DNA from: Clostridium sp. CF012
Lineage (GTDB): Bacteria > Bacillota > Clostridia > Clostridiales > Clostridiaceae
Length of the DNA: 64,000 nucleotides
NCBI RefSeq assembly: GCF_018861755.1
Contig: NZ_JAHLEF010000005.1
Location: forward strand, 124,001-188,000
Direction: 5' to 3'
In this document: positions 1 to 8,077 of the stretch, piece after piece
How the letters are laid out: every line of letters begins with the position of its first letter
How positions within the stretch are numbered: the stretch's first letter is position 1
Made by a program: the position numbers and the translations under genes
The notes under the pieces: generated by a model
What the model saw: only the letters and a program-made list of their open reading frames with translations
What the model was told of the DNA's origin: nothing
The model's database searches: none

Positions 1-400
1 AAGCCATAATTCCAGTAACATCTATGTCGGATTTTTGAACCTGTAACTGAAGTTGATTATCTAAAAGATTAGCTTCACCTTTAAAAGATAAAGGTAATTG
101 CAACTTTATTTCTTGATCTAAAGAAACAATTTGTACGTCTATATGGTTAATTATTGCTGATACAGGATGTCTTTGGATTGCTTTTACAAATCCAAATTTC
201 TTGTCCTCTCCGTATTTAACCCATACTTTCGCATTAGAACCATGTTTTCCAAGAATCTTTTTTAGTGGTACAAGTTCAAACTTTACAGGAATTGCTTCCT
301 TGATCTTATCGCCATAAATTACGCCTGCAATAAAACCGTCTTCTTTAAATTTTTTATTTCCTGGAATTCTTTCAAATGCATCTAAAATAACTTTTTCCAT
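1..400 (-). CDS. 50S ribosomal protein L25 / general stress protein Ctc, 3' end cut by window
   Basis: This is the N-terminal 133 residues of a bL25/Ctc-family protein, which binds 5S rRNA in the large ribosomal subunit. The reverse strand reads from ATG at 400 without a stop to the window edge. The typical bL25 signature is visible: an early GFIAGVIYG segment, then IPVKFELVPLKKIL and a KHG loop, followed by a second beta domain that points to the longer Ctc/TL5 form rather than the short enterobacterial L25. A ribosome binding site (GAGGAG) sits about 10 bases upstream of the start. The C-terminus lies outside the window. The family call is confident; whether it is ribosomal or stress-specific cannot be decided from sequence. 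Confidence 0.85.
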   Translation of the reverse strand, partial: MEKVILDAFERIPGNKKFKEDGFIAGVIYGDKIKEAIPVKFELVPLKKILGKHGSNAKVWVKYGEDKKFGFVKAIQRHPVSAIINHIDVQIVSLDQEIKLQLPLSFKGEANLLDNQLQLQVQKSDIDVTGIMA

Positions 401-768
401 AATAATAATACACTCCTCTTGGCTTACAAAGCCATTCTTTGGCCTATAAAGCCTTTTGCTTATTCTTTTGCATACATATGTTACCGATAATAATTTTCAT
501 ATTATATTATTTTGTTTTTATAACCAAATAAAAAAACCAGCGTCATTACTCAAAAGGTAACATTAGTAATTAAAACATATTTATATTATAGCACATAATA
601 GCAAAGAGAAGTTATTCAATATTTTATCATTTTTTTAGTATAAAAAGGAATATAATAATAATAATAACATTAATCAATTAAAAACTTTGATCTTCGTTAA
701 TATAACGCTTCAATTATTTTCACAAACTGATATACTTATATTTATAGATATTGATTGGAGGAATTACA
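401..768. other. Divergent intergenic region
   Basis: This AT-rich region separates the L25/Ctc gene (leftward) from the AI-2E-type permease gene (rightward), so it must hold both promoters. A possible -10 (TATACT, 731-736) precedes the permease gene. Two short GGC...GCC hairpins lie in the L25 leader at about 421-452, which could be a minor leader structure. I see no gene or known riboswitch. Confidence 0.4.
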
Positions 769-1872
769 TTGTTTCGATATAAAAAAATACCTTTTATACA
801 GCTTATCCCAATGATTATAATCACTTTTCTTCTTTTTAGAATAATAAATAATCTTGAAAGCATTGGTTCAGTATTCAATAAAATATCTTCTTTACTTACT
901 TATTTTATTTGGGGTTTCTTTATAGCTTATTTACTTAATCCACTTATGGTATATATTGAAAAGGAAACAAAAATAAAAAGAATTTATAGTATAGGAATAA
1001 TTTATACATTATTTATAGGGTTAATATTCTTAATAATCACTTTGGTTACCCCTAGTGTTATTAAAAGTGCCGCTGATTTATTTAATAACATTCCAGAATT
1101 TGCAGATAAATCATATAAGTGGTCTACTAATATTCTATCTGAAAATAAACTATTAAATAAATTTGATATTACCTCTTACTTAAAAAATTACCTTACTACT
1201 TTTAATAAAGAAATATCAACATATTTTGCCCCAGGTTTACAAGTGATAATTGATTACCTAATGGGTTTAAGTTCACTGTTTATAAAATTACTGTCTGGGA
1301 TTGTAATTTCAATTTACTATTTGATTGATAAAGAGTCCATTATCTTTAATTTCAAAAAATTCATTTATTCTATTTTTAGTGAAACCCATGCTCTTAAGTT
1401 ACTTGATTTTTTAAAAATAGTTAATTCTACTTTTAAAAAATATTTTGTAGGAAAAATAATCGATTCCATTATCTTTGGTATTATTACTTTTATAGGGTTT
1501 ATGATATTAAAAATACCTTATGCACTGCCTTTTAGTTTAGTAATAGGAGTGACAAATATGATCCCTTACTTTGGAAACATTATGGGAATGATCCCAGCTG
1601 CTGCAATAACATTATTCTTTAGCCCCATAAAATCTGTAGAATTAGTACTATTTATTATAACCTTAAGTAATCTTGATGGATGGTTCATACAACCAAAAAT
1701 TATTGGAGATAAGGTAGGAATTAGTCCACTTCTTATAATACTAGGGATTGTTCTCGGTGGAGGGCTTTTTGGAATTTTAGGAATGTTGCTTGGGGTTCCC
1801 ACTATAGCTTTAATAAAGATCTTGTTGGAAGAATTTATGAATAAAAGAACTGAAGGTAAAGATATTCAATAA
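769..1872 (+). CDS. AI-2E family transporter (TqsA/YtvI-type membrane protein)
   Basis: This is a 367-residue polytopic membrane protein of the AI-2E transporter family (PF01594), a broad family that includes autoinducer-2 exporters and Na+/H+ antiporters. It has about eight hydrophobic segments, an N-terminal pair followed by a soluble helical region (about 90-170), and the family-typical C-terminal hairpins with the segment MIPYFGN and a glycine-rich ILGIVLGGGLFG near the end. I chose TTG at 769 because GGAGG at 757-761 is placed seven bases before it; an upstream TTG at 751 would overlap that site. It ends just before a bidirectional terminator. The substrate is unknown, since many members do not transport AI-2. 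Confidence 0.82.
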   Translation: MFRYKKIPFIQLIPMIIITFLLFRIINNLESIGSVFNKISSLLTYFIWGFFIAYLLNPLMVYIEKETKIKRIYSIGIIYTLFIGLIFLIITLVTPSVIKSAADLFNNIPEFADKSYKWSTNILSENKLLNKFDITSYLKNYLTTFNKEISTYFAPGLQVIIDYLMGLSSLFIKLLSGIVISIYYLIDKESIIFNFKKFIYSIFSETHALKLLDFLKIVNSTFKKYFVGKIIDSIIFGIITFIGFMILKIPYALPFSLVIGVTNMIPYFGNIMGMIPAAAITLFFSPIKSVELVLFIITLSNLDGWFIQPKIIGDKVGISPLLIILGIVLGGGLFGILGMLLGVPTIALIKILLEEFMNKRTEGKDIQ

Positions 1873-1892
1873 GTATAATTATATGGTTTAAT

Positions 1893-1925
1893 AAAAAAAA
1901 GTACGAAATATTTCGTACTTTTTTG
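1893..1925. terminator. Bidirectional intrinsic terminator
   Basis: A perfect stem (GTACGAAA/TTTCGTAC) extended by A/T tracts on each side sits between two convergent genes. It can end transcription of the AI-2E-type gene on the + strand and of the 95-residue gene on the - strand. Confidence 0.85.
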
Positions 1926-1926
1926 A

Positions 1927-2214
1927 TTACTCTTCTATATAAGTAATATTACCATCAAAAATATAAGTAAGTGAAGTTTTTGTACCTTCTACCACATACA
2001 TCATTTTTTCAATTACAACTTGCTCTTCCTTATTGGTTGTTATAGAAAGTTTATCTTCTTCATTAACTTCAGACTTTAACCCAAATTCATATATAAAATC
2101 ATTTATGAGTCTTATCCACTCAGCTGTGTCATTAGACCCTGTGCTTTGATTCTTCGCGAAATTTTTTAGTGTTTTATCTAATTGTTTTTTTGAAAACATC
2201 AATATATTTGCCAT
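1927..2214 (-). CDS. Hypothetical protein, 95 aa
   Basis: I do not recognise this protein. It is a small soluble, charged protein with a helical N-terminal half (FSKKQLDKTLKNFAKN) and a beta-rich C-terminal half. There is no signal peptide, membrane segment or cysteine pair. A perfect AGGAGG at about 2223-2228 supports the ATG at 2214. It is a single-gene unit that ends at the shared terminator. Codon use matches its neighbours, so it is probably a real clostridial gene of unknown role. Confidence 0.7.
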   Translation of the reverse strand: MANILMFSKKQLDKTLKNFAKNQSTGSNDTAEWIRLINDFIYEFGLKSEVNEEDKLSITTNKEEQVVIEKMMYVVEGTKTSLTYIFDGNITYIEE

Positions 2215-2318
2215 TCTTTTTGCCTCCTAATTCTAGCCCTATTAAATTATAACATAAAAATTGAACTCACACCTAAGTTTATACCTACTTAATAAGAAGA
2301 GCTATTAAAGCAATACAA

Positions 2319-2355
2319 AAACGCCCTTGTAATTTTATAAATTACAAGGGCGTTC
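2319..2355 (-). terminator. Intrinsic terminator of the amino-acid permease gene
   Basis: A near-perfect stem (ACGCCCTTGTAATTT paired with AAATTACAAGGGCGT) lies about 30 bases after the permease stop. On the minus strand it is followed by a T run. Confidence 0.85.
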
Positions 2356-2385
2356 CTCTTTCATTTCTATCTATTAGTCAAAGAT

Positions 2386-3777
2386 CTATGCCTGCATGTC
2401 TTTTCTTAATCCATCAACTTTTTTGTCTTTTTTATTGTTTTGAAGCATCATGTATAAGTATACTGGAATACCTAGTAGCATAAGTAGAAACCCATACATT
2501 ACAACCTGTGAACCTGTTCCATAAATTGCATATAAAGAATATGCAAAAGCAAGCAATGCTACAAAAGAATTCTTCAAGAAATTCCAAACATTAAAATCTG
2601 ATGAATGCTTCTTTAAAAGAACTATATCTGCTGCCACCGAAAAAGAATAAGCAGGTAAAAATGCCAATGTAGCAAGTAATATCATAAAGTTAAATGCAGC
2701 ATTTAATGAACCTACGTAATTTAATATAAGAAGTATATTAGCTGCAACACCGCTTATTACAAGTGAAGCAACAGGAGTTTTATATTTGGGATGTATTTTC
2801 CCAAATACTTCTGGAAATAATTTATCCTGAGAAGCGCCAAAAGCACTTCTAGCAGTGGTTAATACCCATCCTGAAGTAGCTCCTAGTGTGGATATTATAG
2901 CACCTATTGCTATAAAGTTTCCACCCCAAGTTCCACCAGTTGCCGCGTTAATTATATCCGCAAGAGGCGCTTTTGAACCAGCTAAAGTTTCCTGATCTAG
3001 AACACCCATAGCAACTACTGAAACAATTAAATATACAGCTGCTGCAATTAAAGTACCATATATTGTGCTTTTTCTAATATTTTTTTCAGGATCTTTAATT
3101 TCCCCTGCAGGAACTGTTGCACTTTCAATTCCTACGAAAGCCCATAATGCGATTGCAATTGCTGCTGGTAAGGTACTCATTCCTGAAACTTCCGCACTAG
3201 ATACTGTACTCAGCATATCAGGATTAAAATTTGAACCTGCAATTACTACAAATACTACTAGAGCACTTAGTTTTAGCACAGTTGTTACAATACTAACCAT
3301 ACCGGCTCCTTTAACACCAAGAATATTTACGATAGTGAAAAACCACAATACAACTGAAGTAATTAAAAACGCCATTATTGGAGTTGTTGCCCCTGGGAAA
3401 AAGTATGTGAAATAAAGCATAAAGGCAGTTATAATGGCGGCGTTTCCAACCCAAGCACCTATCCAATAGGTCCACGCAATTAAGAATCCTGCAAAATCTC
3501 CAAAGGCAGCTCTAGTATATACAATAGGCCCCCCTGTTCTTGGCATAGCTGTTCCTAGACTAGCAAAACTTAATGCAATTAGTAGTGATCCGATAGCTGT
3601 AATTACCCAAGCAATCATAGCAGTTTTAGGATTTGATGCAGCAGCTAGTGATGCAGCAGAGGTGAAAATACCTGAACCTATACAGTTACCTACAACTATA
3701 GCAGTTGCAGCAGCAAGACCAAGCTCCCTCTTTAACTTCACGTTTCCTGAATCGTTAATGTCATTGACTTTACTCAT
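2386..3777 (-). CDS. APC-family amino acid permease/antiporter
   Basis: This 463-residue inner-membrane protein has about 12 transmembrane segments and belongs to the basic amino acid/polyamine antiporter branch of the APC superfamily. The first membrane segment carries the family substrate-binding motif GNCIGSGIF. Segment 3 follows the usual RTGGPIVYTRAAFG loop, and segment 6 contains ALWAFVGIESATVPAGEIKDPEKNI, the typical helix-6 motif with the cytoplasmic acidic end. The ATG at 3777 is preceded by AAGGGGG. It is monocistronic, with its own terminator. The exact substrate (arginine, ornithine, putrescine or another) is not determinable, and no decarboxylase or deiminase gene is beside it to indicate one. 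Confidence 0.85.
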   Translation of the reverse strand: MSKVNDINDSGNVKLKRELGLAAATAIVVGNCIGSGIFTSAASLAAASNPKTAMIAWVITAIGSLLIALSFASLGTAMPRTGGPIVYTRAAFGDFAGFLIAWTYWIGAWVGNAAIITAFMLYFTYFFPGATTPIMAFLITSVVLWFFTIVNILGVKGAGMVSIVTTVLKLSALVVFVVIAGSNFNPDMLSTVSSAEVSGMSTLPAAIAIALWAFVGIESATVPAGEIKDPEKNIRKSTIYGTLIAAAVYLIVSVVAMGVLDQETLAGSKAPLADIINAATGGTWGGNFIAIGAIISTLGATSGWVLTTARSAFGASQDKLFPEVFGKIHPKYKTPVASLVISGVAANILLILNYVGSLNAAFNFMILLATLAFLPAYSFSVAADIVLLKKHSSDFNVWNFLKNSFVALLAFAYSLYAIYGTGSQVVMYGFLLMLLGIPVYLYMMLQNNKKDKKVDGLRKDMQA

Positions 3778-4184
3778 AATACGCCCCCTTATTATTGTGA
3801 ATAAATCATTATACTATAGCAATACAAATAAATGGTTGTCCATAAAACTTGTAAACTATAAATAAATATATCTAATTATATATATTCCTTAATTCAATCT
3901 CATATGTTAGTTGTATAATTGTTATTACCATTATTAAATCAAGTAATTATATAAATATATATTAATATATCATATTTTTATTAAAAAAACGATATAATTT
4001 TTTAAATTTTCTAAATATTTCAATAATTCTTTTATTATTCTCATCATACCTATCTGGAAATACGAACATCTTAAAATTAAAACACTGATTTTGCAACTTT
4101 TTTCTTAAAATAACAGTTAAAAAACCAAAAACCTTATATGAAAAATTGCCTCAGCTTCTAAATAGGAGAATAGAAGTACCAGTT
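3778..4184. other. AT-rich intergenic region, no feature recognised
   Basis: This stretch lies between the permease start and the decayed TPR gene. It is extremely AT-rich, with stops in all frames. It should hold the permease promoter, but I could not pick a convincing -35/-10 pair. Confidence 0.4.
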
Positions 4185-5394
4185 TCTTATATTTATACAT
4201 TTTGCTTAGTCATATTTATTAGCTCTACCTTATCAACATTTATAATAACAGATAGTATGAGAATGGATAAAAAACTCCAAGGATATACTAATATTCGAAT
4301 TTTGAATATTAGTATTATATAGGTGATGTTTATACTCTGCTTTATGCTATTTATTCTTCTGAGATGAATTTTGAAAAGGCTACTGAGTATTATGGAAAAC
4401 AGAATAATGAAAGGCAAAATATTATAATTTGAGAGATAGTAGATTTATTGGTTTAAATACTTTTAGCAGTACTGAAAAAGGATACCCACTGTGGACGGAT
4501 GCCGAAGGTAATTACTCAATTTCTAATTTACCTAAGGGAGAGTATAACGTTGAATTAGATATTCCTTTAATACTATTAGCTAAAAACAGAACAGTTTATC
4601 AGAATAACATTGGCATAGATAGGATTATATACCTTTCTGAAAATGAACACAAAGAATTAAATTTCAACTTCGTACCACCTATAAATATAAAGCCAAAAGG
4701 AATAACTTACCCTCAAGATAATAAGGTAAATATTAAGTGGGAAAAGGTTGAAGGAGCTGCGTATTATTATGTAAATATAACAACTATGTATGATCCAATT
4801 AATTTAGTGGGAAGCAGTGGTGCTTTTCCAATTAATCAAAAAATAGCTGATACAAGTTATACCCTTGATATTGAGAAGATGAACAACCAGAATCTAGCGC
4901 AATTTACAAACGAAGATGGCTTAGTAAATAATTATGAATGGGCCATAGAACAGATTTTAAAACTACCTAAAGAAGATATTAAAGAAGAGCAATATTCAAA
5001 TTTAGCTGATATATATTTAAGGCTTAAAGACTTTAATGGTGCTAAAGGGTGTTTCAATAAGGCTAGAACCTTAGGGCTTGATTATTTGTATGATTATCCA
5101 CTACTAGAACTATACCTTGAAGATTTTAATGAAGCATTAAAATTATCTCAGAATATAAGTGGTTTTCTGTATAGTGGCAACAAAAATAATTTTATTGAAG
5201 CTCTTAAAGAAATTAAAAATGTAGATAAGACTTCCGAAGATTACAAGGCTTTTAGAGAAATTTTAAGAAGTGTATTAAGTAGAGAAAAAGATTACAAGAA
5301 AAAATATAAAGACAACAATTCTAAGATTAAAAATTCAACATTAAGTAAAATGATGACTGAAATCGCAATAGACTACAACTTGAATGAAGAGTAA
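4185..5394 (+). pseudogene. Decayed gene: TM segment, beta-sandwich domain and TPR protein
   Basis: The longest open segment (4429-5394) encodes a carboxypeptidase-regulatory-like beta segment (TDAEGNYSISNLPKGEYNV), a second beta-sandwich-like region (KVNIKWEKVEGAAYYYVN) and TPR-like helices near the C-terminus (SNLADIYLRLKDFNGAKGCF). It has no good start or ribosome binding site. Upstream, two other frames carry coherent coding remnants: a membrane-helix fragment (about 4185-4322) and a TPR-like fragment (about 4312-4432, with MNFEKATEYYGK). The three pieces lie in three different frames, which fits a larger membrane-anchored TPR protein broken by frameshifts. Alternatively only the 4429 segment is expressed, from the TTG at 4429. 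No function is assigned. Confidence 0.55.
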
Positions 5395-5530
5395 ATATTA
5401 TTCCCCCCCAAGCACGGTTACTTTTAGTAAAAAAGGCTATAACTTGAATGAAAAACGTTAACTGATTTTGTAATTTATAATCATAGAGGTGAAAGCATGT
5501 AGGAGTGTTAATATATAATATAGGTTTTTC

Positions 5531-5769
5531 TTAAGTCACAGTTACTTTCAATGTGAATTTTCTCCGGAGTGACTTGCAATAAGAAGCGAAGAAACTATTA
5601 AATTCCATTTAGAAATTCTTCTTTTGCGAATGTAAAATCCTCGTAAGCCTGCCAGGACGGCGAATGTGAGCGGTAGAGGATTTTATATGAGCAAAAGATT
5701 AGAATTTCTTAATGGAATTTCAAGTTTATAGCTCTTATTGCAAGGCACGCAGGAGGATTTGCTACTTAA
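5531..5769. repeat. Long imperfect inverted repeat (MITE-like or structured RNA element)
   Basis: The arm from about 5560 to 5644 is the imperfect reverse complement of about 5676 to 5758. The match is nearly continuous over about 70-85 bases, for example TTGCAATAAG at 5574-5583 against CTTATTGCAA at 5733-5742. The central part is unusually GC-rich for this genome (about 5645-5672) and extends the stem with CCTC/GAGG and CTGCC/GGTAG pairs. The outer ends read TTAAGT and ACTTAA, a possible terminal inverted repeat; the right end runs into the stop codon of the LiaF-like gene. No reading frame is present. It could be a non-autonomous transposable element, an RNA element, or both. Confidence 0.65.
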
Positions 5770-6464
5770 TTATTCCTATCTAAGTTTTTTACATCCACCC
5801 CTCCAAAAGCTACAAAACATTGCAAAGTTAAAACTGGTGCCTCTGGATTAACATAATTTTTGCCTCTAGTTTTATTGGACCATCCTCCGAATATAGGAAT
5901 GCCTTTTACTATAACCTTCCATTCAGGAGGAACTATTATGTTCACTCCACCAAAAGCAGCCGTTACATCTATTCTTGCACCATCATTTAAAATACAAGCA
6001 TCTCGAAGATCCAAATCAATTCCTCCAAAAAGAGAAACAAGACTCCCCCCCCTAAAGTTTTTAGATATATTTCTTGTTTTTACACCTGAGAAAAGCGCTA
6101 AGTTATCCACCACATCCTCGTCAATTTCGCTTTTACTAAATTCATGATTCTCTTTTTTTAAGGTTTTAGGCACGAGCATTGATACACCAATAGCTATAAT
6201 TATTGCAGGCCAAAAAAATCTCATCAGACTAACTGTAATGATATCAAGCTTTTTCAATTGAAGTAATACACCAATAACTACTAATGTAATACCTGAAGTC
6301 TTAGAAACAGGTCCTTTACTTAACTGACTTATTCCAGCTCCTACTAGTATAAGTGGCCACCACATTGATATTAGGTTACCTAAATGAAAAAGTCCTAGTT
6401 GTTGAAATAATGCTCCAATTCCAATTAGTATAAAGATGATTCCCAAATAAAATTTACTCTTCAA
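5766..6464 (-). CDS. LiaF-like membrane protein
   Basis: This 232-residue protein has four hydrophobic segments in the first 100 residues, the LiaI/LiaF-type transmembrane module, followed by a soluble beta-helix-like domain matching the LiaF C-terminal family (cell-wall-active antibiotic response). The repeated GGIDLDLRDA, AFGGVNIIVPPEWKV and AFGGVDVKN pattern is characteristic. In Bacillus, LiaF restrains the LiaRS two-component system in the cell-envelope stress response. No LiaRS pair is adjacent here, although a NarL-type pair of similar architecture lies at 40.7-42.6 kb. An upstream GGAGGGG supports the ATG at 6464. Its stop codon lies inside the right end of the inverted repeat. Confidence 0.78.
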   Translation of the reverse strand: MKSKFYLGIIFILIGIGALFQQLGLFHLGNLISMWWPLILVGAGISQLSKGPVSKTSGITLVVIGVLLQLKKLDIITVSLMRFFWPAIIIAIGVSMLVPKTLKKENHEFSKSEIDEDVVDNLALFSGVKTRNISKNFRGGSLVSLFGGIDLDLRDACILNDGARIDVTAAFGGVNIIVPPEWKVIVKGIPIFGGWSNKTRGKNYVNPEAPVLTLQCFVAFGGVDVKNLDRNN

Positions 6465-6808
6465 AATAATCCCCTCCAGTATTCCTTATAGATACATAAC
6501 CGTTGTTAACTGCTATGCACTTTGAATTTTATATATTTAAATTATATGCATCTCATTATACCATTATATGGTTTTTTGTACTAATACAAAATTAATTGCT
6601 ATAGTTTTCTTATCTTCTCTAGTAGATTTCTTCATTAGTTTTTCATTTTATAAAATAATCCTCATAATTATAGTCAACCATGCTGCCAATTATTTTGTTA
6701 TTTCAATGTGATTTTTTTAAATTATCACTTGAAGTTAAATCTAAAATGGTTATAATTAGTATATTAGTTCATATTTTTATAATTATCAAAAAATTGGAGT
6801 AATTATAT
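6465..6808. other. AT-rich intergenic region, no feature recognised
   Basis: This divergent region lies between the LiaF-like gene and the DUF1287 gene. It is very AT-rich and holds no open frame with a ribosome binding site. It must contain the promoters of both flanking genes. Confidence 0.35.
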
Positions 6809-6919
6809 ATGAATAAAGCTATTGAGGTTGTAGAAAGAGTTCCATCAATTATGGAAACAAATCTTCATAATATTTACTTCTTAATCAGTATCCTCTATCA
6901 AAGAAAGGTGATAATATGA
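6809..6919 (+). CDS. Possible 36-aa leader ORF overlapping the DUF1287 gene
   Basis: ATG at 6809 follows GGAG at a nine-base spacing and opens a 36-codon frame (starting MNKAIEVVERVPSIME). Its TGA overlaps the ATG of the next gene as ATGA. The layout suggests translational coupling to the DUF1287 protein. I do not recognise the peptide; it could equally be a remnant of a truncated gene. Confidence is low because of its length. Confidence 0.35.
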   Translation: MNKAIEVVERVPSIMETNLHNIYFLISILYQRKVII

Positions 6920-7602
6920 AAAAAAAGTCTCTTTTTATTTTAATAATTATATTTTTAATCCTAACTTCCATTTATCTATTTATTCCATATAAGCAACTTA
7001 TTATTGAATATATTTTCAACATTTTCAAACCCAAATTTCAAGTATCCGAAAATTTTTCAAAAGTTGATAACAACAAAAATGGAGTTGCAGATGTATTAGA
7101 TATAGTTAATGGCGCTAATAATGAAGTTAAGCGTAAAACAAAGTATATTAGTAATTATTATAGTGGCGGATACCCACCTGAAAGTGAAGGAGTATGCACC
7201 GACGTTATTTGGAGAGGATTTAAAGCTGCTGACATTAATTTAAAAGATCTTATTGATGAGGACATAAAAAGCAATACTAAACTTTACCCTAGAGTACAGC
7301 TCAAACCTGACCCTAATATTGACTTTAGAAGAGTACCTAATCAAGATGTGTTTTTTAGCAGATACCTCCTAAGTCTAACCACTGAAGTTAAATCTAGAAA
7401 TCAGGAAAATTTAAAAGAGTGGCAACCTGGTGATATTGTGGTATTCACAAAAGGTTACGAGCACGTTGGTATTATTTCTGATAAAAGAGATAAAGACGGT
7501 ATTCCCTATGTTATTCATAATACCAAGCCCCATGCTAGCACAAAGAAACTTTCTTGGTTTACATCTCCTATACATGCTCATTATAGGTGGAAATTTAATT
7601 AG
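6916..7602 (+). CDS. DUF1287 family protein (NlpC/P60-like fold), membrane anchored
   Basis: This 228-residue protein has an N-terminal hydrophobic anchor (about 5-25) followed by a DUF1287 domain. DUF1287 is related to papain-like NlpC/P60 enzymes. The candidate nucleophile is the cysteine in GVCTDVIWRGF, the candidate histidine is in YEHVGIISD, and the family-typical VIHN follows. It probably acts outside the membrane on peptidoglycan or a peptide, but no member has a well-settled substrate. GAAAGGTG precedes the ATG. The last 91 bases of the gene are duplicated at 9739-9829, so the present 3' end may be one product of an insertion or recombination event. Confidence 0.75.
   Translation: MKKKSLFILIIIFLILTSIYLFIPYKQLIIEYIFNIFKPKFQVSENFSKVDNNKNGVADVLDIVNGANNEVKRKTKYISNYYSGGYPPESEGVCTDVIWRGFKAADINLKDLIDEDIKSNTKLYPRVQLKPDPNIDFRRVPNQDVFFSRYLLSLTTEVKSRNQENLKEWQPGDIVVFTKGYEHVGIISDKRDKDGIPYVIHNTKPHASTKKLSWFTSPIHAHYRWKFN
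7511..7601 (+). repeat. 91-bp direct repeat, copy 1 (3' end of DUF1287 gene)
   Basis: This segment is the last 91 bases of the DUF1287 gene before the final base of its stop codon. It is repeated in the same orientation at 9739-9829 with one mismatch (G to A). The two copies bracket the MazF-TPR cassette. Their near identity implies a recent duplication or integration. Confidence 0.9.
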
Positions 7603-7730
7603 TAAAATACTTTCAATATTTTGATATTCATCAAAACACATTTTTTATGTTATTTTCAAGGTATATTTTAATTAGATTAATATATACACCAATTATCATC
7701 TACATTAATCTAATTACAAAAAGAGAAAAA

Positions 7731-7762
7731 AGAGGTATAAGGAAAAAATCCCTATACCTTAT
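7731..7762 (-). terminator. Intrinsic terminator of the MazF-TPR/peptide cassette
   Basis: The stem GGTATA-GG paired with CC-TATACC, followed on the minus strand by a pyrimidine-rich run, sits about 130 bases downstream of the exported peptide gene. It closes the leftward four-gene cassette. Confidence 0.65.
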
Positions 7763-7894
7763 TTATTGTTATTAAACTAACCCTTGATAATACATCTTTA
7801 TTAATGCATATAGTTTTCGTAGGGCCTTAGATTCCCATAGTGCTAAAGAGTACAACCATAAATTGCACCCTTATATGTTTTTCAAATTGTAACC

Positions 7895-8047
7895 TTATGG
7901 CATAGGAGGGTCTACGCGATTTGGAGATACCGTAATTATGTCAGGTTTTAACGGTGTTACAGTTTTTGCACTTGTTACTATATTTATAAATGCTCCTCCT
8001 AGTATTACTACTGATAGGACTAGGGTTAAAATGTTTGTCTTTTTCAT
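7895..8047 (-). CDS. Small exported peptide, 50 aa (candidate Phr-like signal precursor)
   Basis: ATG at 8047 opens a 50-residue frame. It starts with MKKTNI, has a hydrophobic core (LTLVLSVVILGGAFINIV, about 7-24) and a plausible signal-peptidase site after TSA (about residue 27). The remaining short hydrophilic tail is proline-rich (KPDIITV then SPNRVDPPMP). An in-frame ATG at 8056 would add three residues. AAAGGAG lies just upstream. The gene starts 30 bases after the stop of the MazF-TPR gene, on the same strand, and is followed by a terminator. Size, signal peptide and position match Phr/PapR-type prepeptides that pair with TPR receptors. The family itself is not recognised, and the mature peptide is unknown. 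Confidence 0.65.
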   Translation of the reverse strand: MKKTNILTLVLSVVILGGAFINIVTSAKTVTPLKPDIITVSPNRVDPPMP

Positions 8048-8077
8048 GTTAATCATTTCTCCTTTTCCTTTTATATA

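Noticed and set aside
4193-4417. Hydrophobic reverse-strand reading frame of 74 codons
   Set aside because: No ribosome binding site; it lies opposite the decayed TPR gene fragments and its hydrophobic character comes from AT-rich DNA.
5531-5769. Reading the long inverted repeat as a riboswitch or T-box
   Set aside because: It is downstream of genes on both sides, not in a leader, and shows no conserved riboswitch core that I recognise.
7411-7641. Overlapping frames on both strands at the DUF1287 gene end
   Set aside because: Shadows of the real gene; neither has a ribosome binding site. The repeat itself is explained as a duplication of the DUF1287 end.
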